Assembly (NCBI GenBank): GCA_036971475.1 | Contig: JBAIZL010000003.1 | Coordinates: 80,006,428 to 80,070,427, forward strand | DNA: 64,000 nt | DNA from: Prosapia bicincta | Taxonomy: Eukaryota > Arthropoda > Insecta > Hemiptera > Cercopidae | Direction of reading: 5' to 3' | Shown: positions 21,561-37,539 of the stretch, piece after piece | Layout of the letters: every line of letters starts with the position of its first letter | Numbering within the stretch: the stretch's first letter is position 1 | Made by a program: the position numbers and the translations under genes | The notes under the pieces: model-generated | Databases searched by the model: none | What the model was told of the DNA's origin: nothing | The model's input: only the letters and a program-made list of their open reading frames with translations

Positions 21561-21949
21561 TTTTATTATTGTTATTCTATATAATATATACCCTATGTAT
21601 CTATTACAATAATCATTCATTTTAGGCCTATAACAAAGGAATGGTTGCTTTATACAATTTATTATACATATTGCATAAAATCCCCATGAATTAAGAAAAT
21701 AAAATGTGAGAAAAACATAATATGTATATTTCAAATAGTAATAAAAATGGTTATAAAAAGAAAAAAATTATAATATTTTTAAAATAAAATAAAAAAGTGG
21801 AGAATTATTCTACATAAAGCAACGGATTTCGGTTGCGAAGTATATAATTTTTTTTTGCGTAAAGCCAATTGGGGTTATCATTGCCAAACAGCAGCAAATG
21901 CAATACCAAAATAGTTAGATAAAAAAAAAATTAATAAAATTAAATAAAT

Positions 21950-23124
21950 TGTAACACTCTTAAAAATAAGGTGTTACATATAAATTCATTTATATATTTG
22001 ATTTTTATTTAATAATTATATCGTTCCAATATAAAAGAAAATTTTTGTTTTATTGGTTTACATTGTGAAGTTAGCATAGATAGTAGCGCCCCTAGCGGGT
22101 AAAAATTTAAAATATCGTACGAGTAGTAACTTAGGGTAATTAACCCACATCACCTCATGTGACGTAAGCATGGTCTGATATCGCCAGATCCAATGCACCA
22201 ATCGAAAAATTCGAAATAATAAGTAAGAGTGGGAAATTTCAGTTAGCGCGTCCTTGCAACGACCCCACTTCTCGAGAGGTTCTTGAACAGAACAGACGTG
22301 ATGGCATTTTCGGACGTAACCTAGAAATTTATAAGCTTCCAGTATTCCAAATTTTAAGATGTCAAGGCCGCTACCAAATTTTATTAACGAGCTAAAGAAG
22401 AAGTCAGAAGCGATTATTTATGTATTTCAAATGAGTAAAAGTTAATATCATTTTTGTTTAAGTGCGCTGATTTGCAAGAGCGATGTGTTAAGTGAATAGT
22501 GATTCCAAAAGCCATGGGCAATGTTTAATATGTGTTTAAGTGTTTTATAAGTAATGTGCCCAAGCAGGTACGTTTTAGATAATAATAAAGAAAATGTGTT
22601 TTAATGTTAACTAAGTTGAAGAATTTTTAATTGATAAACGGTTAACACATGAACGGTAGAAATTGTCCTTTGAATATTCATTTCTAAAAATTTAATCGAA
22701 AAACTTAAGTTACTATCTTGTCGATATAAATATAATTTTAAAGGTGAATAAGTAATTAAAATGTATGGAATAACTAGCAGTAATTAAAAGTAAATTACTC
22801 GACACATTGCTGTCTTTTGTTCTTCTGTAATTTGTCACTGATTAATAAATTGTATGACTTGGTATTTTAAAAATTTAAATTCTTATTTCACAAGTAAACT
22901 AGAACGTTACAAACTTTCAATTTTCATTTCAAGTAACCTAGTTCTATCTTCCGAAGATATCAGAAGATCGTTTACAGAAAGACATTATTATGCCTGGCTG
23001 AAACGGAGAACTAGATAGAGCCCTGGGTAAGTAAGGTAATTAATTTGTTAATTAGTAATTAACACACATTTTTAATAAAGCCCTGATAAATACTTACCCC
23101 AGGAAAAAAGGCTCAACCGTTACA
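21950..23124. mobile_element. Possible solo LTR
   Basis: The segment begins TGTAAC and ends GTTACA, an inverted terminal hexamer with TG...CA ends. It is flanked by AAAT on both sides (21,946-21,949 and 23,125-23,128), which would fit a 4-bp target duplication, although the flanks are low-complexity. Near its 3' end an AATAAA (about 23,072-23,077) lies within a stem formed by CCTGGGTAAGTA and TACTTACCCCAGG (about 23,022-23,102). No retroviral-type coding is present. A GC-richer stretch at 22,080-22,330 could be promoter-like. Without a second LTR copy this remains tentative. Confidence 0.35.
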
Positions 23125-23429
23125 AAATAAAACAAAACAAAATTTACAAAACATAACAGTAATAATATAAAAATAAATATGAACAATAAATATGTAACAA
23201 TAAAGAAAAACATAACAATAAATAAAAAAACGAGGTAACAATGAATCTATAACAATATAAATAACACTTGATGTAGAAAATAAATAGGTTAACAATAATT
23301 AAACTCTAAACACAAACTAATATGAATACTTCAATAGTATAATAAATAAATAAATAAATATGTAAATTAAAATTTTTAAACATTCAAATATTTAATTTTA
23401 GATAGTATATTTAGCTGGTGAAGAATGCG
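23125..23429. other. A-rich simple-sequence stretch
   Basis: AACAATAAA-type low-complexity DNA and a short (AAAT)n run at 23,340-23,361, next to the 3' end of the I-like LINE. Confidence 0.6.
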
Positions 23430-23526
23430 ACGAAACGCTCGACAGCCGATGCATCGTCCTAGAACACCACCTTCAAACTCCCTTGTAAATTAAACCTGTC
23501 ACGAACATGCTTCAAACCACCACAAT

Positions 23527-24300
23527 CTACCAGTAAATGACAGATTGTGATGCTATTTCCACAGAACACACATAAAGCGAGTCCTCACGATGCATCATAT
23601 TGCCATGAGTTAGATAAGAGTGGTTGATGCGAAGGCGGGTAGCTACTACTTCCTCCCCACGTTTCGAACGAATAGAAGACCTCCATGGACGGAGGGTATC
23701 CTTAATTGTCCTCAGCTTATTGTGATTTACACAAGGCCATTCGTCATTCCAAGCAGCAGTTAATGAGCGTTTCACATAACAAATATAATCAGATGCCATA
23801 ACACGTTGTGTAGATGGCACCATACTAGTAGCACTCTTTGCTGCTTCATCCTCTTTTGTGTTTCCGATAATTCCACAGTGACCGGGAACCCAACAGAATG
23901 TTACCCCAACATCCTCTAATTGAAGATTGTGTGCTGCACACAAAATATCCTCAACTAAAGGGTTCACAGAAAACACATCCTGAAAGGCCTGAAGTACACT
24001 TTTCGAGTCGGAACACAAAAGGTAATGAGAAAAAGTAGATTTAAAGAAAGTTGGAGCTTTCAAATTGCAAACAGTCCCGCTGTGAAAACACTCATGCTGA
24101 GGGTAATTCATACGTGAAGGTACGTCCCAACGCATAAAACGCACACCCAACGCCATTGTCCAGTTTAGACACATCAGTGAAAATAATTTCACTGGGTTGG
24201 TAGGATCTGGAAATTGTCAAAAACTCCTGGTGGTAAACCACATCAGGAGTAGTGTGTTTGATATACCTGGACAATGAGAAATCGAAACGTGGGGTTTTTA
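23527..24300 (-). pseudogene. RNase H domain of the I-like LINE
   Basis: The domain starts with EIIFTDVSKLDNGVGCAFYA (first catalytic Asp; family usually TDGSK). SHYLLCSDSKSVLQAFQDV follows, then VTFCWVPGHCGIIGNTKEDE with the WVPGH signature and the last acidic position. The downstream tail RGEEVVATRLRINHSYLTHG is typical of the region after RNase H in these LINEs. The first part is in a different frame from the rest, so the domain is broken. Confidence 0.9.
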
Positions 24301-24689
24301 TTAACCATGGAGGAAGATAGCACATTCTTCGTTCAAAGGTATTAGGAAGTACCAATTTACAGTTATCCGTTATGCGTAACGTTCTTATGCCGAATGGTGC
24401 GGTTGAACTTTGACGTACATCATAATTAGGTGCATAAGGGTTATGAAAGACCATTTTGAATGCCAGATGCATAGGCTTGCTTCAAAGACCAGAAATGTAC
24501 GATATTTGTAACATTTGACGTCGGTTTGACGAGAAAGGTTCCCCAGCCTCGACAAGAAGACTAGGGATTGGTCTAGTTCTAAACGCACCAATAGCAAGTC
24601 TAAGTTCAGAGTGATAGACGGAATCAAGGGTTTTAGAACTGTATATCGTGCTGATGAATAGGCTTGACAGCCATAATCTATGCGCATTC

Positions 24690-26010
24690 TAACGACTGTG
24701 CGAAAAGTCGAAGCATACTAGTTCTGTCAGCTTCCCAATTCGCACCACTAAGGGTTCTTAACATAATTAATTTCTTGCCGCATCTCACTCTCAAATCACG
24801 AACATGTGGGATCCATGAAAGTCTTTTATCAAATAAAAGACCTAAAAATCGAACACCATCCGTGGTTTAAAGCTGAATTCCACAAAGATAAAGGATCGGC
24901 TGCTGGTGTTGCCTAAGACGACTAAATGCTACACATTGGGTTTTCGAAGCAGAGAATTTAAAACCTGTAGTCCTTGACCATTCCTCTATCCCGCTTATTG
25001 TTAACGGCAAAAATCTTTCCGCAGTTGTCATAATACGAGCAGGCACATATATACAAAAGTCATCTACAAAAAGTGAACAGTATACCGGATATTGTATAGT
25101 ACTTGATACTATTTATTGCAACGGCAAATAGCATGACGCTCAGCACGTTGCCCTGCGGTACACCATTCTCCTGTTTATAACTGTTTGAATATGTGCCTCC
25201 AAGACGAACGCGGAAAGATCTGTTTGATAGAAAGTTAGCGGTGAATGCTAGGATATTCCCTTGTATACTCCATGATTTCAGAGTGTTCAGAATTCCTCTT
25301 TTCCATGCCATATCATATGCCTTCTCAATTTCGAAGAACACAGCGAGTGTATGACGCAAGAGAAAGGGATTTTGAATAGCGGATTCTAACAAAACCAATC
25401 GATCAACAGATGGTCGTCCTTTTCTGAAACCACACTGTTCGTTGCAAAGAAGATCATTCGTTTCTAGGTACCAGACAAGACGGCGGTTGACCATTTTCTC
25501 CAGTAGCTTGCACAATACGCTAGTTAGAGATACAGGCCTATAAATACTGGGATTGGTTTTGTCTTTACCTGGTTTTAAAAGAGGAATTACTATTGCTTCT
25601 AACCATGCATCGGGAAAACATTGCTCTTCGAATAAACGGTTGTATATCCGAAGGGGGAGTAGTTTTGCCGATGATGGAAGATATTTAATCATAGAATATA
25701 CAATGGAATCGAGACCTGGTGCAGAATCTTTCGTTGACGCTAGAGCTGATTCCAATTCTCCAATAGGGAACGGAGTGTTCAAAGGAGAATCTATAGATAA
25801 CCCAATAGTGAAAGGTGTTTCTTCTTCCTTAATTTTATATATTTGGAATTTTTCATTATAGGCTGCAGTAGAAGAAAAGTTAGAAAATGATGTTCCCAGT
25901 ACATTAGCAATATCAACACTATTTGTGGACAATCTTCCATCCGTATTCTTCAATGCAATGGCTAGCAGCAAAATGGAAGCACCATACCCTGATCCTAATT
26001 GTCTCCACAC
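24690..26010 (-). pseudogene. Reverse transcriptase domain of the I-like LINE
   Basis: The frame 25,060-26,010 carries PGLDSIVYSMIKYLP, IYRPVSLTSVLCKLLEKMVN and CGFRKGRPSVDRLVLLESAI. Motif A is degraded to AVFFEIEKAYDMAW, where the catalytic Asp of the usual FDIEKAYD has become Glu. Motif B is QENGVPQGNVLS. After a frameshift, the FADD-type box reads FVDDFCIY (both Asp encoded at 25,059-25,064). It continues ARIMTTAERFLPLTIS, EEWSRTTGFKFSASKTQCVA, then RLSWIPHVRDLR. The thumb region extends to about 24,690. Confidence 0.92.
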
Positions 26011-26055
26011 AGTGGATAATGTGGTTCTTGGCTTAATTGAACTAATGTACGGTTC

Positions 26056-26760
26056 CTAAGATTTCTTTCTACTGAGCCTAAATATTCTGCCCGCTTTCGC
26101 ACGGAAAATTCTATATTCCTGAAGGTTTTTACTTGTTTGGTGTCGCTTGAATCTCCTTAAAGTTCTTCGTCGTAAACGAAGTACTTCTGAGCATTCGTCG
26201 TTCCACCACGACACAGGCAGGTGGCGAGGATGTACAGATGTTTTGGGAATGGTCTTATCGGCAGCATTTAAAATTATCTTGGTAAAGTTATCAATAATTT
26301 CATCAATGTGTGTCAGATCATCCATATCAAGTGATACGACATATTTCGAGAAGGTGTCCCAGTTTGCTTTGGCTAAAATCCAACTGGGATGTCGAACGTA
26401 ACAGGGCGGAGAGTCACATAAATTGATCTCAAGTGGTACACGGTCGCTACCATACTTGTCGTTATCGACCATTTGCATATAGTAGCCAAAAAAGGGCTGT
26501 AGATTGATAGATCAACATCTGTCCATCCACTAGTAAATGCTGCTCAATGCGTAGGCGAACCGTCATTTAGCAGACATAAGTCCAGTTCCGTTCTTATACT
26601 CTCCACAGTTTGTCCTTGAGGGTTGCAACTCGGAGATCTCCAAAACAAATAATGGGCATTAAAATCCCGTCCTATTAAGAACGGAGTTGGTAACTGGCTT
26701 ATTAAATCCACTTAGTCTCCGTGTCGGTTAGTGTGTTACAATTAGACTCAACACATAGTG
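26056..26760 (-). pseudogene. Endonuclease domain remnant of the I-like LINE
   Basis: Minus-strand frames give PFLIGRDFNAHYLFW (family: GDFNAHH), then LLNDGSPTH, DVDLSIYSP and YGSDRVPLEIN. The last block corresponds to the catalytic SDH motif of APE-type endonucleases, with His replaced by Arg. The linker to the RT follows, including PVSWWNDECSEV and Arg-rich RRRTLRRFKRH. The endonuclease nicks target DNA for retrotransposition. The SDR change and the frame breaks mean it is inactive. Confidence 0.85.
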
Positions 26761-27339
26761 AGCTTATAAGAGACAGCTGTTTGAATGGCTACAGCTTGTA
26801 GAGTGGTTATTAGGTTTAAAGTTACCGCATCAATACAGTCGCGGACTTAGGATGGTTACGCCACTTCTAGCTCGATCTTCTGTAACGAAGTCGTATCGAA
26901 AAACTGAATATTCTCTTACATGAAAGTTTTGCGATTCGTGGGGTGGAGATATGTCTCTTGTAGACAGACGGACATTGGGCACACATCTCGCACGAGTACC
27001 TTTAGATCTTCTATGTGACTTCTAACGCCGTTTACGTTCTACTGTATCAGACGCTCTCTCTTTTCTTGCCTGGGACATTCTTAAACGTCTCAGGCTCAGC
27101 ATCCTCAGTCTGAGGAGGCTTTAGATTTAGGAGGGTTGGTTTTACCATTTTCTCCTTTAATAGTAGTTTTTTTGGCACCCGTTATTGTTGTTGCCAATTC
27201 GGCTTGTTCAACTCTTTTGTCATCTTTGCGCATTACGATATTAGACGCAAAAGGCTTATTAGAAGATGGAAAATTCTTTTGAGTAAAACTGGAAGTGTCA
27301 ACGATTTACTTCGTCCACCAAGCTCGGTAAAGGACTTGA

Positions 27340-27700
27340 GGTATTTGTAGGTTATACCAAATTTAAAGATATGCTATTAGTGACCAACGAAAGAGTTGCT
27401 TGTTCAGTAATCACATCTATTTTTTTCGTCAGGGTAGTACAGTTCGCACAGGATGAATTTGCAGCGGTCACAGTAGAGGCGTATGTCCTACCATCAACCT
27501 TTAGTTGAGTAGATCTATAAATTTTCATTGCCTTTGAAAATAATACCTTCTCCTTAGCCATAATGCCAAGGATTGACTTCTCCTCCTTAAATATAGGACA
27601 ATTAAATGATCGCGCAGGGTGCTCACCACCACAGTTAGCACAATTTCGAGCATTAACGCAATCCTTTTTGGAAAAAGATGTAAATAAAGGCTCAGAATAA
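27340..27700 (-). pseudogene. ORF1 (gag-like) remnant of the I-like LINE
   Basis: Minus-strand translation near 27,600-27,650 gives CANCGGEHPARSFNC, a CX2CX3HX6C zinc knuckle as in ORF1 nucleic-acid-binding proteins of I and Jockey LINEs. It is followed by PIFKEEKSILGIMAKEKVLF and a region with KVDGRTYASTVTAANSS. The upstream part of ORF1 is missing and the frame decays after about 27,350. ORF1 proteins coat the element RNA. Confidence 0.8.
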
Positions 27701-27756
27701 TTTTAATTTTATTTGATTATTAGACGGTGCGGAATTTATTACCGCTTTAATCGAAT

Positions 27757-30000
<2,244 letters not shown>

Positions 30001-30014
30001 CAACACACACACTG

Positions 30015-34300
<4,286 letters not shown>

Positions 34301-34301
34301 A

Positions 34302-34334
34302 GACTAGTTTCGGTGACTACATAGCCTTCATCAG
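34302..34334 (-). other. Hammerhead-ribozyme-like motif
   Basis: The minus strand reads CTGATGA (34,328-34,334), then A-GG...CC as a weak stem II, then GAAACTAGTC, which gives the GAAA box, a minimal stem III and a GUC cleavage triplet. The box order and spacing match the short type I hammerheads of Penelope-like elements. Stem I pairing with the flanks is poor and there is an extra A before stem II. No Penelope coding is evident nearby, so it would be an orphan terminal piece. Confidence 0.4.
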
Positions 34335-34339
34335 TGATT

Positions 34340-35380
34340 GGCTCCTATAGGTGTTGAATAAACTAGTGTTTGATGCGGTTTTGAGTACTTTTAATATTTA
34401 CCTTCGCTGTATAGTTGTATTAATAATAATAGCTTAAAGACTTTAGAGTTACATAAAAGTACTATTTTACTGTAAGTTTTCTCTAGTATTTCCTACAATT
34501 TATTTTTTGTCTAAAATGTGTTTTTAAGTAATTCAAGTAAAAGGAAAAATTTAGGGTTGAAACAAGATTTTTTTACTATTTCAGTCTTTAGAATCTAAAT
34601 CCTTCTGTTGTGCATTGTAACATTGTTGACGTAGACATGAAAATCGCAAGTTGTATTTAAACATGAATATTGTTGAATTTGTTTTTTTTCAGTTTTTGAT
34701 AAATTAGTTTTTTTGAATATATTTGTTACGTCTGGAATCCGCATTTCTATTTGACGGAAATTTAAAGAAATAGGGGTTAAAATTAGATGTAATTATGAAG
34801 ATGATTACTCAACTAGACGTGGAAACGCTATAGCAAACTTTAATTAAATGGTCTCACTAATATTACACAGCCCACAGGAAAAGCCAGGTTATGTGCTAGT
34901 AATACATGTTAATTTGTGGTTAAATCCTACCTGCATGGTTGTCAGTGACTTTAACTGTCGGTAGTAAATGTATGATTCTGACTGCTTTTATGAAATGTAG
35001 AAGAGTTGTAAGGAGTTTACTCATTTTAATCGTCTACGTTTTGCCTAAAATGCATTATGATTAATATAAACTTTCCAAAGTAACCTAATAATTCACTAAT
35101 AGAGTAGTATGTTTTATTCATAACTAGCTGTACTTGCCAAGCTTTGCATGGATCAGAAATGAAGAACAAAACAAAGCATAGTTGTACGTTTTATAAAAGT
35201 CTAGTTACTATACATTGAAGTTTTGCGATACTTCAGAGGCTAATGCATGCCATTTTTGATCGGATTTTTTGCCAGAATTAATCGGATAAATGTTTTCCAC
35301 TCTCTCCTGGCTCATACAAGAAGTCCTCCCAACTCCGTCATTTATCACATGTAATTATTCAATCATAAATGCCCAAATGT
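34340..35380. other. AT-rich DNA, nothing recognised
   Basis: No gene found. The string AACTAGCTGTACTTGCCAAG at about 35,123 resembles the opening of short retroposons seen in many insects, but nothing further supports that. Confidence 0.35.
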
Positions 35381-35399
35381 AAAGATTACGTATGACAAT

Positions 35400-35720
35400 T
35401 GTTCCCTTCCTTTGTGGCAGATGGAGCCGTTGCTGATATGCAGCTGACCGTTAAAATGGTATTTTCTCTCGTCCGCGGTTATGTTACCGAAGAGAAAAAT
35501 ATATACAAACAGTCTTTGAAGAGGGTTGTATGTTCTGTGAAAATTTGATCTCAATCGCTGCAGACCTTTTCGAGTTTTTGAAGCGTACGCAAATCAAGTT
35601 AACATTTACATATATAAAGCTTAAGAATGGCCCCTTCCTTGTGGCAAGCAACGCTGTTGCTGAACACAGCTGATTATTAAAAAGGTATTTTATCGCATTC
35701 TTTTAACGAAAACAATAAAT
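35400..35720. repeat. Diverged ~228-bp tandem duplication
   Basis: CCCTTCCTTTGTGGCAGATG at about 35,404 and CCCCTTCCTTGTGGCAAGCA at about 35,630 start two related segments. Both continue with CGTTGCTGA/TGTTGCTGA, CAGCTGA, TTAAAA and GGTATTTT. This is an old duplication, probably inside an unidentified repeat. Confidence 0.6.
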
Positions 35721-36249
35721 ATTATTTACATTAAACCTATTTAGGCTACTTAAATTCTTAGCAACTATTGTAAAACTTCCGATAAGAATTTCAACATTAT
35801 CACAGAATTTACTCTGCTACAAGCAGCTTAGATCAACACCCACAACATACCACATTGTAGAGGGGATCTTATCTATAAATAGGCACATTTATAGACGTGT
35901 CTATGGTTTCTTTAAATAGGAATTGTAGCTTATAAATATCTGTTACATTGTGAAATATATAAATGTTATATATAAATGAAAATTAGGCATATCGTTGCCA
36001 ATAAGATTTCCATCTTGTAGGACGTTATAACAAATGTTCAAACAAAAATAAAATCAGTGGTGGTGTATGTTAAATAGGACTTTCATTTCTGAGTAGCCGT
36101 ATTGTTACCCCACAAATACACTTAGTCAGATGACCCATCCTCTTACTGTCTATTGTATTGAAGGAAGTAAGCGAAGGAGGAGTGATCTGGGGTGGTAATA
36201 CTCCATAGTGCGTTTAATCCGATTATATTTGTTGCATTAGAAGTAATAT

Positions 36250-36965
36250 AAAAATATCTTGTTAACGTTAATTCCTACTTAATTAACATAGAATAAAATT
36301 TATTTTTATTTTATTTTATAATTTTAATAAATATAAATATGTATATACATATTTCAGAATAACAATACAAAATGCCAAAACAGAAAGCTAATTTCCTTGG
36401 AATTTTCCATTTCCAATTCTATGCATGGTGTTGAATCATTATTTTTGTTCGTTACAATTTGTACGTTTTTTTTCGTCGCTTGCATTGTGTTGTAGTTTCT
36501 TTTGTCCGTTAGTGAAGTTCGATAGCGTTAATACAGTTTGTTGGTTTACGTTATTCCTTTCATTAATTTTCAATCCTAGAAAGTTATTTATAATTCTGAG
36601 TGGTAACCATGACAACAATTTAAGGTGGAGGAATGGAGGTCTCGACGACAACCAGATGGTGGCAAAAGAAAACTTCATAGACTACGTCTTTGAAGAATAC
36701 AATTCTGGCTATGGGAAAGTTGGCTCAGTGCTAAAGCGCTCTATACTTCGAATACGAAGATACTCGGTTCGAATCCGACCTGAAACTCCAAATTTTTATA
36801 TTTTAATTATTAAATAAATATTAGAAAAAACTGTATTATAATTAATTGTCATTCACTATAGCTTAAAAAATGTATTTAAACTTGATTGGATGAGTAAAAA
36901 CGTATTTTATTAACGATTGAAAATTTGTACAAGATATATCGGAAGAGTGAGAGCTAATAGAAAAT
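36250..36965 (+). repeat. Dispersed repeat with tRNA-like module, copy A
   Basis: One of three long copies (others at 42.9 and 44.2 kb). Shared blocks include TATATACATAT, AGAATAACAATA, CATTGTGTTGTAGTTTCT, GACAACAATTTAAGGT, CGACGACAACCA and the tail AATAAAAACGTATTTTAT-type. At 36,722-36,782 it has GGCTCAGTGCTAAAGCGCT, a CTTCG/CGAAG stem and GGTTCGAATCC. These are good matches to A-box and B-box promoter elements of a tRNA, at tRNA-like spacing. A tRNA-derived SINE core inside a longer repeat is the simplest reading. Confidence 0.75.
36722..36785 (+). promoter_or_regulatory. tRNA-like Pol III module (A and B boxes)
   Basis: GGCTCAGTGC (A-box-like) and GGTTCGAATCC (perfect B-box core) are separated as in a tRNA. 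The middle stem CTTCG-AATA-CGAAG does not give a normal 7-nt anticodon loop and the acceptor ends do not pair, so this is not a functional tRNA gene. The copies at 43.45 and 44.69 kb retain only degraded versions (ATTCGAATTTG and TTCTAATCTGA). Confidence 0.65.
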
Positions 36966-37539
36966 TATATATATAAACAAACTTGCTCTGTGAACTTCAA
37001 AAATGAAATCATAGCATACGTGTACAGAAAGTTACATGTATTGATTGCTGGCTTTCTGGGTTTAGTTTATTCCCGCTCCTACATGTCTCTAATCCCACGC
37101 CGCATTGGCAGTGTCTAGAAAAATAAATTCTGTGTGTGGGTTGAAGCCGCTGAAGTTTTTTTGAAATTTTGTTAAATACTATTAAAATAAAACTATATAA
37201 CTAAATTAGAAAATTTGGAAGACTAATTTTGTCCTAAGTACATAAGTTAATACATTTTGACACGTTAAGTGGATCAATGAAACTGTAAGTTATTCTTTGA
37301 GTGATTAATTTATCTGGTAAATTACTTAAATTACAATTATTACGACGAGAAAATAGTTTCTAGTTTTCGTCTTAGCCCTGTAGTGAGTGAGTCGTAAGGA
37401 CGAACAAGTAATATAAACAAAAATATCCAGTTCTTACTCAGGTCAACCAAGAAAAAAAGGTATCTCGATTTGTGACTCTAGTGCGTGCCATTGGTTGCTG
37501 AGTAAACCTTTTTTAGTCTCGCTGGGACTTTATGCCTGT
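36966..37539. other. Unrecognised spacer
   Basis: No gene recognised. The stretch at 37,397-37,460 (AAGTAATAT...TTCTTACTCAGGTCAA) resembles the sequence at about 44,187-44,245 upstream of dispersed-repeat copy C. Confidence 0.4.

Larger units (their letters stand above)
23430..27700 (-). mobile_element. I-like non-LTR retrotransposon (LINE), degenerate
   Basis: On the minus strand the order is a gag-type CCHC knuckle (27.6 kb), an APE-type endonuclease (26.1-26.7 kb), a reverse transcriptase (24.7-26.0 kb) and an RNase H domain (23.6-24.2 kb). A terminal RNase H domain points to the I group of LINEs rather than to Jockey or RTE. Many frameshifts and stops interrupt it. The 5' end is lost near 27,700, just before a 245-bp (CA)n tract. 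The 3' end lies near 23,340-23,430, where (AAAT)n and A-rich DNA begin. Confidence 0.92.

Noticed and set aside
24664..26401. Plus-strand frames of 68-102 codons within 24.6-26.4 kb
   Set aside because: These are antisense shadows of the LINE RT and endonuclease remnants.
36722..36785. A genuine tRNA gene
   Set aside because: The A and B boxes are good, but the acceptor ends do not pair and the middle stem leaves a 4-base loop, so no proper anticodon loop forms.
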